Assembly: GCA_017478225.1 (NCBI GenBank)
Contig: JAFVDX010000002.1
Location: 62,001 to 126,000 of the forward strand
Direction of reading: 5' to 3'
Length of the DNA: 64,000 nt
From: Paludibacteraceae bacterium
GTDB lineage: Bacteria; Bacteroidota; Bacteroidia; Bacteroidales; Paludibacteraceae
Shown: positions 9,777-17,999 of the stretch, piece after piece
Layout of the letters: every line of letters starts with the position of its first letter
Numbering within the stretch: position 1 is the first letter of the stretch
Notes under the pieces: model-generated
Told to the model about the DNA's origin: nothing
The model's input: the letters and a program-made list of their open reading frames with translations, nothing else
The model's database searches: none
Made by a program: the position numbers and the translations under genes

Positions 9777-9820
9777 TGATAGAAAAATATCAGGTTTATA
9801 GTAAGTTACTAATTTTGGCG

Positions 9821-9852
9821 CAAAATTACAAAAGAATTTGTACATGTACAAA
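9821..9852 (-). promoter_or_regulatory. Promoter for the amidase-rlmD operon
   Basis: On the minus strand, a -33 TTTG (9849-9852) is followed after 20 bp by the -7 element TAATTTTG (9821-9828), an exact match to the Bacteroidota TTTG/TAnnTTTG consensus. The start codon at 9776 lies about 40 bp downstream. Confidence 0.75.
9837..9852. promoter_or_regulatory. 16-bp palindrome shared by two divergent promoters
   Basis: TTTGTACATGTACAAA is a perfect palindrome. Its two ends are the -33 TTTG elements of the divergent promoters, so a protein bound here would cover both. Confidence 0.7.
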
Positions 9853-9868
9853 AAAATAAATAATTTTG
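9837..9868 (+). promoter_or_regulatory. Promoter for the DUF1893 lipoprotein gene
   Basis: -33 TTTG at 9837-9840, 20-bp spacer, -7 TAATTTTG at 9861-9868. It has the same geometry as the minus-strand promoter. Confidence 0.75.
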
Positions 9869-9915
9869 CGACTTACAAATCAGATTCTATATATAAATAA
9901 ATAAAAGTACTGAAT

Positions 9916-10425
9916 ATGAGAAAAATAGCATTGTATTTATGTGTTTTAGTCTTTGTAATTATTGGCTGCAAGAAGCAAGAAAAACAGGTGGCGGCTGCGG
10001 CAACAGAAACAACAGATATATGCCTTGATGGTGAGAGTTTGCTTGCTGATTTGAATCGTGATTCTTTGAGTTTGCTCGTGTGTCATGAAGGTGAGATAAC
10101 GAAATATGGCGGTAGAGGAGTGAGTGACTTATTGAACCTAATCAACGATGAAAGCGGGCTTTTGAAGGGCTCAACGGTGGCCGATAAGATGGTAGGTAAG
10201 GCAGCCGCCGCTTTGATGATTGCAGGTGGTGTAAAAGAAGTGCATACCAACTTGATTTGCACTCCGGCGCGACAAATGTTTGAAGATAATAATGTTATAA
10301 TCAATGCAAAGGAAGAGGTGCCGATGATAATGAATAGAACTCGTACAGGTCAATGTCCGATTGATTCGAGATTAAACGATGCTATTACAGTGGAGCAGTG
10401 CGTTGAGATTTTGCAAAATATGTGA
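9916..10425 (+). CDS. DUF1893 domain lipoprotein
   Basis: A 169-residue protein with a lipoprotein signal peptide, lipobox VIIGC with Cys18, so probably anchored in the envelope. Residues about 33-140 match DUF1893: GRGVSDLLNLI, then ADKMVGKAAAALMIAGGVKE, then MNRTRTGQCPIDS. This family resembles a small cytidine-deaminase-like fold and has no settled function; attachment to a lipoprotein signal is notable because many family members lack one. It is transcribed alone from a divergent palindromic promoter. Confidence 0.75.
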   Translation: MRKIALYLCVLVFVIIGCKKQEKQVAAAATETTDICLDGESLLADLNRDSLSLLVCHEGEITKYGGRGVSDLLNLINDESGLLKGSTVADKMVGKAAAALMIAGGVKEVHTNLICTPARQMFEDNNVIINAKEEVPMIMNRTRTGQCPIDSRLNDAITVEQCVEILQNM

Positions 10426-10432
10426 TTGAAAA

Positions 10433-10464
10433 ATTGCGGATATGAATTAAAAATTATAATTTTG
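10433..10464 (+). promoter_or_regulatory. Promoter ahead of the polysaccharide locus leader RNA
   Basis: The -7 element TAATTTTG at 10457-10464 is exact; the -33 element is ATTG at 10433-10436, with 20-bp spacing. It lies immediately after the DUF1893 stop codon and about 170 bp before the wzt-like start. Confidence 0.65.
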
Positions 10465-10469
10465 CAGCG

Positions 10470-10612
10470 GTCTTTTGGAACGCAGTAGGCATGCCGGTCC
10501 CCACCTGCAACCAAAACAAAAACAGGTAATAACAGATTTGTTATATAGAAGCGCATATATGTGTGGGTTCTTATCTGCATTTTCATAAAGACAAATGTCA
10601 ATGTTATTTTTA
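10470..10612 (+). ncRNA. Candidate structured leader or small RNA
   Basis: A 5' untranslated stretch of about 170 nt with nested pairing: GTCTTT (10473) with AAAGAC (about 10590), GCAG with CTGC, and CCCAC with GTGGG, plus inner hairpins ACCTG/CAGGT and ATAAC/GTTAT. The outer stem begins about where transcription should start. It could be a cis-regulatory leader of the glycan operon or an independent RNA such as a 6S-like RNA. Neither identity is established; the pairings are hand-found. Confidence 0.4.
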
Positions 10613-10637
10613 GGAAATATTTAGTGGAAAGTATTTT

Positions 10638-11939
10638 ATGACAGCAATAGAGTTTGAAAATATCAGTAAGCAATATCGTCTTGGTTTGGTTAGTACCGGT
10701 ACTTTGGCTCATGATTTGAATCGTTGGTGGCAAACATCAATTTTGCGTCATGAAGATCCGTATTTGAAGGTAGGAGATGTAAATGATCGTGCCACAAAAG
10801 GAAGTTCAGAGTATGTATGGGCGTTAAAAGATATAAATTTCAAGGTAGAGCAAGGCGATGTGATTGGAATCATCGGTAAAAACGGGGCAGGGAAGAGTAC
10901 ACTTTTGAAACTTCTTAGTAAGGTTACTGCGCCAACAACGGGTACTATTCGTGCTCGTGGTCGTATTGCTTCGTTGCTTGAGGTGGGTACGGGGTTTCAT
11001 GGAGAAATGACGGGTAGGGAAAATATCTATCTCAATGGTGCTATTTTGGGTATGACGAAGCAGGAGATTTCTCGAAAGTTAGATGAGATAGTTGATTTCT
11101 CTGGTTGTGAGCGATATATAGATACTCCGGTGAAGCGTTATTCCAGTGGTATGACTGTTCGTTTAGGTTTTGCTGTTGCTGCTTTTCTTGATCCGGAGAT
11201 ATTGGTAGTTGACGAGGTTCTTGCAGTTGGTGATGCAGAATTTCAGAAGAAGGCTATTGGCAAGATGCAAGACATCTCCCATGGTCAAGGCCGCACAGTG
11301 TTGTTTGTGAGCCATAATATGAATTCGATTAAGCGATTGTGCAAGCATGGAGTAGTACTTGAAAATGGATTTGTTAAATTAATAGGCGATGTTGGAGAGT
11401 GCGTGGAATATTATGTAGATGCCAATGCGAATGCGGATTTATGTGCTTATAGAAAGATAGATGACTCAATGCGCGAGCTGTTTAATAAAAAAATCACAAT
11501 AGAAGAGGCTCGTTTATTGAATGACCCTTCTCAAGTCGGGTCAGATGAACCAATAGAAATTGAACTTACACTTCAGCGTCATTATGGTCATGTAAAAGAA
11601 TGTAGATATTCAGTAAATATATTTGATTTTGAGGATAATAGAATTTTGGGATATGTCTCTGAGCGTATAGTTGTTCCGCAAGATAAAGAATTTTATAAAA
11701 TACGCTTAAAGTTATCAAATCACTCTTTGACAGCCCGAAAATATAAAATAAGTCTGAATGTTGGTCACAAAGAGTTTGGTGATGTGGTGGAGAATTTTGA
11801 TGTTGTTTGTTCGGGGGTATTGTCTTTTGAAGTAAAATATCAAAACAAGCAGAAAGGAATTGAATATCTTAATTGGGATAGGAATTGGGGGGCAATTATT
11901 CATCAGGAAAAGTTTATAGATGCAAAGATAATCAGTTGA
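10638..11939 (+). CDS. Polysaccharide/polyol-phosphate ABC exporter ATP-binding protein, Wzt/TagH type
   Basis: A 433-residue ATPase. The Walker A GKNGAGKST is at residues 80-88, the signature RYSSGMTVRLGFA near 165-177 and Walker B PEILVVDEVLAVGD near 185-198. Residues about 245-433 form an extra C-terminal domain as in Wzt proteins, where it binds the capped end of the glycan. Partner permeases (Wzm/TagG) normally sit next to this gene; none is found in this window. The next gene is a CDP-glycerol-type transferase, which agrees with export of a polyol-phosphate-containing polymer. It is the first gene of the locus. Confidence 0.85.
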   Translation: MTAIEFENISKQYRLGLVSTGTLAHDLNRWWQTSILRHEDPYLKVGDVNDRATKGSSEYVWALKDINFKVEQGDVIGIIGKNGAGKSTLLKLLSKVTAPTTGTIRARGRIASLLEVGTGFHGEMTGRENIYLNGAILGMTKQEISRKLDEIVDFSGCERYIDTPVKRYSSGMTVRLGFAVAAFLDPEILVVDEVLAVGDAEFQKKAIGKMQDISHGQGRTVLFVSHNMNSIKRLCKHGVVLENGFVKLIGDVGECVEYYVDANANADLCAYRKIDDSMRELFNKKITIEEARLLNDPSQVGSDEPIEIELTLQRHYGHVKECRYSVNIFDFEDNRILGYVSERIVVPQDKEFYKIRLKLSNHSLTARKYKISLNVGHKEFGDVVENFDVVCSGVLSFEVKYQNKQKGIEYLNWDRNWGAIIHQEKFIDAKIIS

Positions 11940-11946
11940 TTTTATC

Positions 11947-13113
11947 ATGTTTTTACACCCAAAAAGAATAATTCGTTTAACAAAAGAATGTTGTCGTCAA
12001 GCATATGATAACATTCGTTTGTTTATAGCAAAACATTTGCCATTAGAAGACAAAATAGTTTTTTGCCAACATGAAGGTAAAGGTATGATGGATGATCCTA
12101 AATACATTGCTTTAGAACTTCTAAGACGAAAATCAAAAGTTAAGATGGTTTGGTTGCTTAACAATATGAATACACCATTAGTAGAAGGTATAAAAGCAGT
12201 AAAATATGGTTCGGTAGATGCATTGTGTGAATTATATACCGCAAAAATATGGGTATATAATTACAAAGGAATGTTTTTGCCACCCACTAAACGAAAGGGT
12301 CAGTATTATATTCAGTGTTGGCATGGTAGTTTTACTCCTAAGATGTTAGAACAAGACACAGAAGAAACATTGCCTAAAGATTATATTGAAAGGAGTAAGG
12401 CGGATAGTAAGTTAATAGATCTTATGTATTCAAATAATGACTTCAAGGTAAATCTTTTCAAAACTCGTTTTTGGTATAAAGGGCAAGTAATAAAATCAGA
12501 CTCACCACAGTTGTCAGTAGTTGTGAATCCGCCACAAGGGTTGAGAGAAAAGGTATGTAAGTATTTTTCATTAAATAGTGATGTCAAAATAGTTTTATAT
12601 GCTCCAACCCTTCGAAGCGATATAAGTCTTTATGCTTTTGATTATAATAAGATTATGAAGGCGTTGGGAGAGAAATTTGGTGGCTCGTTTGTTATGCTTC
12701 TTAGAATTCATCCGAGTGTTGCAGAACAAAGCAAGCAACTTAATTATTCTCAAAGAGTTATAATGGCAACAGATTATCCTGATATGGATGAATTGTTGGC
12801 TGTTAGCGATGTCCTTTTATCTGATTATTCAGGTGTAGCGTATGATTTTGCGACTCGTAGGATGCCTGTATTTTTATTTTCAAAGAATCATGCTGAGTAT
12901 ATAATTAATGAGCGAAAACAATACTTTACACAAGAAGAATTGCCATTCCCTATGTCAACTACGGAAGATGAGTTGATTAAACTGATTCGTGAGTTTGATA
13001 ATAATAAATATATTCATGATTTAGAAACTTTTTACAATAAAATAGGGTGGGTTGAGAATGGTCATGGAGCAGAAAATATTGCAGACATAATTGAAATGAA
13101 ATTATCAGAGTAA
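11947..13113 (+). CDS. CDP-glycerol glycerophosphotransferase family protein (TagB/TagF-like)
   Basis: A 388-residue protein with the Glyphos_transf signature order: QCWHGSFTPKML near 121, YAPTLRSD near 217, LRIHPSV near 252, and MDELLAVSDVLLSDYSGVAYD near 278-298. In teichoic-acid pathways these enzymes transfer polyol phosphate from a CDP-activated donor at the membrane face. The start is 7 bp after the wzt-like gene, so the two are surely co-transcribed. In Bacteroidota the product would be a phosphopolyol-decorated capsule or O-antigen rather than teichoic acid; the donor is inferred only from the family. Confidence 0.8.
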   Translation: MFLHPKRIIRLTKECCRQAYDNIRLFIAKHLPLEDKIVFCQHEGKGMMDDPKYIALELLRRKSKVKMVWLLNNMNTPLVEGIKAVKYGSVDALCELYTAKIWVYNYKGMFLPPTKRKGQYYIQCWHGSFTPKMLEQDTEETLPKDYIERSKADSKLIDLMYSNNDFKVNLFKTRFWYKGQVIKSDSPQLSVVVNPPQGLREKVCKYFSLNSDVKIVLYAPTLRSDISLYAFDYNKIMKALGEKFGGSFVMLLRIHPSVAEQSKQLNYSQRVIMATDYPDMDELLAVSDVLLSDYSGVAYDFATRRMPVFLFSKNHAEYIINERKQYFTQEELPFPMSTTEDELIKLIREFDNNKYIHDLETFYNKIGWVENGHGAENIADIIEMKLSE

Positions 13114-13116
13114 TAT

Positions 13117-14157
13117 ATGAAATTATCGGTTATCATACCTGTTTATAATGTTGCCAAATATATTGAACAATGTTTAATGTCAGTTCTTAATCAAACAATA
13201 GACGACATGGAAGTATTGATTGTGGATGATTGTGGTACAGATAATTCGATAGAAATAATTGAAAATATAATTAAAAATTATACAGGTGATATATCAATAA
13301 ACATATTGCATCATAAGAAAAATAGAGGATTGTCAGCAGCAAGAAATACGGGTATAGAGGCGGCAAAGGGAGAATATGTAACATTTGTGGATAGTGACGA
13401 TTATATATCACCAAATATGATGGAGCAGTTGTTGAATGAACTTGAAGGAAATAGTACTTGTGGTATATCATCGTGTTCTCCAGTATTTGTAAACGAAGTA
13501 GGAGATGTTATCAATAATAATTTTTTATATAATTCCAAAGAACTTAAAGTTGTTGAACCTCAAGATTTTTTTGTTAAATGGTTTACATCGCAAATATGGT
13601 ACACTGCCTGGGGGAAAATATACAAAAAAGATTTGTTTGATAGCGTAAGATTTCATGAAGGGATAAACAATGAAGATATGCGCTTATGTATAGATATTTA
13701 TAAAGAGATTGAAAAAAAACAATATAAATTGATTGAGATACCTCAAAAATTATATTTTTATCGTCAAAGGGAAGGAAGTATTACGAAAGAAACTAAAAAA
13801 GGAACCAAAACATTAAACTTTGATATTGTAACAAATAATTCTATCGGAATAAAGATATTAAAAGAGAAAGATCCAGAGGTTTATAGTAATTTTGTTCGTA
13901 CCTTTTGTCAAAGTTGGTGGGGAATAATAATACAAATCAGACAATACAGAAACCTGTTTAAATACTATCGTCATTATCAGAAGATGGCGAAACTTATTCC
14001 AAATGATGTGGCAGAGAAAGTACTTAATAAATATGGTAAAGAAGATTATTCTTTGTTTCGCAATATCAAATACTTTCCAATGTTTAATTATCTTTCATTG
14101 ATATTTTCATATTGGAAAGCAAAAATTAAAACCAAAATAAAGAATAAGAGTAATTAG
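13117..14157 (+). CDS. Family 2 glycosyltransferase
   Basis: A 346-residue GT-A fold enzyme. It begins MKLSVIIPVYNV, with the nucleotide-binding VDDCGTD at 36-42 and the metal-binding VDSDD at 91-95. The basic tail KAKIKTKIKNKSN may lie against the membrane. It starts 3 bp after the previous stop and so belongs to the same transcript. Sugar donor and acceptor cannot be told from sequence. Confidence 0.85.
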   Translation: MKLSVIIPVYNVAKYIEQCLMSVLNQTIDDMEVLIVDDCGTDNSIEIIENIIKNYTGDISINILHHKKNRGLSAARNTGIEAAKGEYVTFVDSDDYISPNMMEQLLNELEGNSTCGISSCSPVFVNEVGDVINNNFLYNSKELKVVEPQDFFVKWFTSQIWYTAWGKIYKKDLFDSVRFHEGINNEDMRLCIDIYKEIEKKQYKLIEIPQKLYFYRQREGSITKETKKGTKTLNFDIVTNNSIGIKILKEKDPEVYSNFVRTFCQSWWGIIIQIRQYRNLFKYYRHYQKMAKLIPNDVAEKVLNKYGKEDYSLFRNIKYFPMFNYLSLIFSYWKAKIKTKIKNKSN

Positions 14158-14162
14158 AATTT

Positions 14163-14310
14163 TAAGTTTCCAACGACAAATAATCAACGAACTAAACGAA
14201 TTATTCAGAGTCTTATGAGTGTTCAGATTAAACAAATTGAACGAAAAACTGCTTTAGTGCTCAAAATAGGCTCAAAGATAATGAAATTGTTAAAAATGTT
14301 TATATTCTAA
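14163..14310 (-). repeat. Decayed MITE-like element, inverted orientation
   Basis: The spacer before the racemase resembles the reverse complement of the intact elements at 57.3 and 60.8 kb: a TAAGTTTCC end, then AATAATCAACGAA, then GAACGAAAAACTGC. The second end is degenerate. Confidence 0.5.
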
Positions 14311-14315
14311 ATTCT

Positions 14316-15028
14316 ATGTTAGGAATAATTGGTGGAAATGGAGTTGCGGCAACTAATTGGTTGTTAAAACTTATTGAAGAAAAATGTACTAAAGCCGGTG
14401 CATATAGGGATGCTCATCACCCAGAAATGTTAGTATGGCAAGCCACCAAAGCACCATCCAGAAGTATGTATCTTGAAGGGCGAGGACCAAGTTTTATGGA
14501 TGATTATATTGAGATTGGTAGAAAACTTAAAATGTGTGGATGTACAGAACTTTGTATGTGTTGCAACACTGCACATTATGCAGTAGATCTGTTACAACAA
14601 AAAATAGGTTTGCCTTTTATCAATATAATTGATGAAGTCGCAAAAATTGTAAACAACAAAGGATATACTAAGGTTGGGGTATTATGTACAGATGGTTGTC
14701 TGATGACAAATCTATACGACAAAAGTTTTAGTAAATATGCATCTAATGTACAATTGTGTTATCCTAATAAACTTTTTCAAAAAAATGTTACTAAAGGAAT
14801 TTGCAATGCTAAAAGTTCTAAAAGATATGATATAAATGATGTTGATGAAATGCCTAAATCTTTATGGGGGGGGTAATTAGTTGGTTAATAGATAATTATG
14901 ATGTTGATTGTGTAATATTAGGGTGTACAGATATCTCACCTTTATTCAAAAACGATAATATTGATTTACCTATCATTGATTGTTTAGAAGTATTGTCAGA
15001 TGTGATTGTACAGAAATACTATAATTAA
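14316..15028 (+). pseudogene. Aspartate/glutamate racemase family gene, frameshifted at a G8 tract
   Basis: Translation from 14316 gives 186 residues: GIIGGNGVAATNWL at the start and the first catalytic Cys in MCCNTAH near 89. It then stops at 14874-14876 right after a run of eight Gs. The remainder continues in another frame to a stop at 15026-15028 and contains VILGCTD, the second catalytic Cys motif of the family. With 9 or 6 Gs the gene encodes about 238 residues with both Cys motifs. Such enzymes interconvert L- and D-Asp or D-Glu; in a glycan locus the product could decorate the polymer. Off state of a phase-variable gene, a true pseudogene, or a sequencing error are all possible. Confidence 0.75.
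14866..14873 (+). repeat. Poly-G tract (G8) in racemase gene
   Basis: Eight Gs between TTTAT and TAATTAG put the C-terminal quarter, including the second catalytic Cys, out of frame. Confidence 0.85.
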
Positions 15029-15036
15029 ACTACTAA

Positions 15037-15110
15037 AGTTTCCTATTCGTTTTGCTCTAAAATACTTTAGGGTTAATTTTTGGTAATTTTGACATCAAAA
15101 CAAATCATTA
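15037..15110 (+). repeat. Partial relic of the MITE-like family
   Basis: The CTAAAGTTTCC-like and GGTTAATTTTTGGTAATTTT segments match the internal AT-rich part of the intact elements. The rest of the 155-bp gap holds the promoter of the next gene. Confidence 0.35.
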
Positions 15111-15132
15111 TTGATTTATGAAACGCTCTCTT

Positions 15133-15163
15133 TTTGTGTATTTATAAAAAAGTAGTACTTTTG
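15133..15163 (+). promoter_or_regulatory. Internal promoter of the polysaccharide locus
   Basis: -33 TTTG at 15133-15136, a 19-bp spacer and -7 TACTTTTG at 15156-15163, about 22 bp before the ATG at 15185. Confidence 0.7.
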
Positions 15164-15184
15164 CAAAGTAATAATATTTGGATT

Positions 15185-16063
15185 ATGAAAGTTGATGTAT
15201 TGTTAATATCATATAATCAATCTCAATTTGTTAGACAGGCGATTGAAAACATAATTGTTCAACAAGTAGTACACATAAATGGTGAAAAACCACAAGTCAG
15301 AGTTATTGTGGCAGATGATGCTTCAACAGACAACACATTGACCATTATTAAATCATTTGAGAAAGAATCACCATTTCCGTTCATTTACCTCCCAAATGAA
15401 AATAATTTGGGGCATGTGATGAATTATAAGCGTGCATTCGCTGCATGTCAAGGAGATTATGTTTGTGTGTTGGAGGCTGATGATTGGTGGTCAAGCCCTT
15501 TGCATATTCAGAAACATATTCAGTTTCTTGAAGAACATAAAGAATGTGCCATGTCTGTGAATCGTTTGGCAGAATACTACCCCGATGAAAAACTATTTTC
15601 TATCCCTACTAATAAGTACGACAAGATAATGTATTATGATGTGCGTGATCAGATATTAGAAAATATGATAAGTAACCATTCTTCGGCATGTTACAGAACA
15701 GAGTTGTTACATCAATTACCAGATGAAATATTTGACAGAACATTCGACGATTGGTTATTAGGTATTTTTATGTGTCAATTTGGTTTTATCGTACAGTTGC
15801 CGGAAGTAACATCTGTATATAGAGTTCACCAAGGTGGTATATACTCAGGGGCAACAGAAGAAGATAATATAAAACTTCGTAACGAGCGATTCGACAAGGC
15901 ATTAGAACTCTTTGGAGATGTGTATGGAAAAAAAATTGAATTCGCAAAAAAAATGTTTAATGCTAAAAAAAAGAAGAAATCATTACGCGATTATTTTCCG
16001 CCATTTTTATATGATTTATATCGCCTTTTGATTCCTCAAGCTTTAAGACAAATTATAAAATAG
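15185..16063 (+). CDS. Family 2 glycosyltransferase
   Basis: 292 residues from the ATG at 15185. The open frame extends upstream to 15134, but that stretch carries a promoter and the protein family begins at MKVDVLLISYNQ. ADDAST at 43-48 and LEADDWW at 96-102 are the donor- and metal-binding motifs of GT-A enzymes. The C-terminus is basic, KKKKKSLRDY, followed by a hydrophobic patch, which suggests membrane association. It ends with TAG two bases before the next gene. Confidence 0.85.
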   Translation: MKVDVLLISYNQSQFVRQAIENIIVQQVVHINGEKPQVRVIVADDASTDNTLTIIKSFEKESPFPFIYLPNENNLGHVMNYKRAFAACQGDYVCVLEADDWWSSPLHIQKHIQFLEEHKECAMSVNRLAEYYPDEKLFSIPTNKYDKIMYYDVRDQILENMISNHSSACYRTELLHQLPDEIFDRTFDDWLLGIFMCQFGFIVQLPEVTSVYRVHQGGIYSGATEEDNIKLRNERFDKALELFGDVYGKKIEFAKKMFNAKKKKKSLRDYFPPFLYDLYRLLIPQALRQIIK

Positions 16064-16065
16064 TT

Positions 16066-16983
16066 ATGAATAATGTTTTATTCTCCATACTGATTGCAAA
16101 TTATAACAATGGACGTTATCTAATGGATGCTATAAAGTCGGTATATTTGCAGACTTATACTAATTGGGAGATTATCATCATTGATGACGCTTCGATTGAT
16201 AATTCGCATGAGATACTCAAACAATTGTCAGATGATAAAAGAATAAAAATTCATATTAACGAAAAAAACAAAGGGGTAGGCGATACTAAATATCGTTTGG
16301 CGGCTATGGCGCAAGGAGAGTTGTTCGCCTTTCTAGATGCGGATGACAGATTAGAGCCTAATGCCCTTGAGATAATGACAGAAGAGCATAGAAAACATCC
16401 AGAGTGTTCGCTGATCAATTCTACCTATAGAAGTTTGACAAATGACGGAACATTATCGGATCCTTTATTCCATATCGGACCAAAGGAAAACGAACCAGAT
16501 GATTTATTGCTTTGCAATGGTAATAGAGTTGACCATTTCGCTGTCTTTAAAACCAATATGTATCGATTGACAAAAGGTGCTGACTTCTTCTTCTTCTTCT
16601 TGGCGGAAGACCTTAATATGTACTACAAGATGGAGGAAGTGGGAGAGATAGGTTTTATAGATATGCCATTGTACCAATATAGAATTGATAATAATAATTC
16701 CATTTCTCTTGGTAGTGAGATAAAACAGAAAAAGGCAATGTATTACGCTGCTGCTGCAAGATTAGATGCCTATAAAAGACGAATAGATAATAAATCATGG
16801 CGTTGTGATACATTCAGAAAGGAATATGAAGAATTTATGCTCGCTGAAATAAAAAAACTCAAGGATAACACGCCGCGACAGTTTGAATGGCTCGTGATAA
16901 AATTTTTGTGGATGTATTTGAACTTTATGCACTTTAATAAATTATCATTGAAAAGAACACTCAAACTGGTATCTGGAAGATAA
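16066..16983 (+). CDS. Family 2 glycosyltransferase with a poly-Phe run
   Basis: 305 residues with FSILIANYNNGRYL at the start, DDAS at 40-43 and LDADD at 90-94. An in-frame (TTC)5 repeat at 16584-16598 encodes five Phe residues near 173-177, just before LAEDLNMYYK, the ED motif region that holds the usual catalytic base of GT2 enzymes. Length change there would alter the active-site loop without shifting the frame. It follows the previous gene directly and is part of the same transcript. Confidence 0.85.
   Translation: MNNVLFSILIANYNNGRYLMDAIKSVYLQTYTNWEIIIIDDASIDNSHEILKQLSDDKRIKIHINEKNKGVGDTKYRLAAMAQGELFAFLDADDRLEPNALEIMTEEHRKHPECSLINSTYRSLTNDGTLSDPLFHIGPKENEPDDLLLCNGNRVDHFAVFKTNMYRLTKGADFFFFFLAEDLNMYYKMEEVGEIGFIDMPLYQYRIDNNNSISLGSEIKQKKAMYYAAAARLDAYKRRIDNKSWRCDTFRKEYEEFMLAEIKKLKDNTPRQFEWLVIKFLWMYLNFMHFNKLSLKRTLKLVSGR
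16584..16598 (+). repeat. (TTC)5 trinucleotide run in GT2 gene
   Basis: Five TTC codons encode Phe5 next to the putative catalytic loop. Confidence 0.8.
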
Positions 16984-16999
16984 TATTTATTAACTGATT

Positions 17000-17950
17000 A
17001 TGTTTATCAAAGTCAAACGAATAACCAAAGAAATCTACAATGATATTTTCCACCCTATATTGGGCGTGGTCTATATGTTTCATCGTGTTATTCCCAAAGA
17101 ACACGACAGATTGACACATTTTGATAATTTGAGTGTAACTCCAGAGTATTTTAGAGAGTTTATTTTATCAAAACAAAATAAGCAGGATTTTATTTCTCTC
17201 AATGACTTGCCCGGCCGTTTGGGAAGGAGAATCAAACGAAGTGAAAAGCCTTTTGCGCTGATAACTTTTGATGATGGATATAGGGATAATTATGACTATG
17301 CATTCCCGATACTTCAACAAACAAATACACCTTTCACAATTTTTCTGACATGTAATTTTATTGATAATAAACGACCATTTAATTACCCGTTTATTTTGGA
17401 AAGAATTATCTATAATAATAGTCAGTTGTTTTTAGACGGGAAATGTTATAGGTGCGTTGATATGGAACAGAAAAATGAAGTATATAAACTATTGGAAAAA
17501 GAAGTGCTAACATGGAAGTACGAGGGGTTTGAGGATAAATTCAAGACATATTTCGCAAATTATATCAATGATGATGTTTATGAAGACAATATGCTGACAT
17601 GGGAACAAGTGAAGGAGATGCAAGATTGCGGTTTATGTGATATAGGTGCCCATACTATGTCGCATTGTCGATTGTCCAATTTGTCAATTAAGGAATTGGA
17701 ATATGAATTAGGAGAAAGCAAGAAAATAATCTCTCAAAAAATTGGAAAAGATATAAAGTGTATGAGTTATCCTTATGGATTATCGAATGATACGAATGGT
17801 AATGTATTCAAAGTAACAAAAGAGACAGGCTATGATTATTCATTTTTGTCTTATGGGGGGGTAATTAGAAAGACACCGATGGATTTTTTTCAAATAAAGA
17901 GATTATATGTATTTGATGGTTATAGAAAGTTTTTTAATGACTTATACTAA
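17000..17950 (+). CDS. Polysaccharide deacetylase (NodB homology domain)
   Basis: A 316-residue protein. ITFDDGYRDNYDYA near 88-101 gives the motif-1 catalytic and metal Asp pair, DIGAHTMSHCRLSN near 214-227 gives the HxxxH metal site, and SYPYG near 255 is motif 3. The family removes N- or O-acetyl groups from sugars. No signal peptide is seen, although Leu/Ile-rich segments at the N-terminus may contact the membrane. A G7 tract at 17855-17861 falls late in the gene and is in frame now; a slip would truncate the last 30 or so residues. Confidence 0.85.
   Translation: MFIKVKRITKEIYNDIFHPILGVVYMFHRVIPKEHDRLTHFDNLSVTPEYFREFILSKQNKQDFISLNDLPGRLGRRIKRSEKPFALITFDDGYRDNYDYAFPILQQTNTPFTIFLTCNFIDNKRPFNYPFILERIIYNNSQLFLDGKCYRCVDMEQKNEVYKLLEKEVLTWKYEGFEDKFKTYFANYINDDVYEDNMLTWEQVKEMQDCGLCDIGAHTMSHCRLSNLSIKELEYELGESKKIISQKIGKDIKCMSYPYGLSNDTNGNVFKVTKETGYDYSFLSYGGVIRKTPMDFFQIKRLYVFDGYRKFFNDLY
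17855..17861 (+). repeat. Poly-G tract (G7) in deacetylase gene
   Basis: Seven Gs read as GGG GGG GTA, encoding Gly-Gly-Val. The flanks TTAT and TAATTAG are identical to those of the G8 tract in the racemase gene. Confidence 0.8.
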
Positions 17951-17999
17951 TATATAACACCCCAAAAGTAGATTTATAATTTTTTTTGATATATAGATT

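Noticed and set aside
9777..9851. Upstream start for the amidase-like protein
   Set aside because: It would place coding sequence across a perfect promoter and precede the signal peptide with 25 unrelated residues.
10350..10733. 127-codon minus-strand frame across the wzt leader
   Set aside because: It overlaps the DUF1893 end, the promoter and the wzt start; the translation has no recognisable features and the structured leader explains the sequence better.
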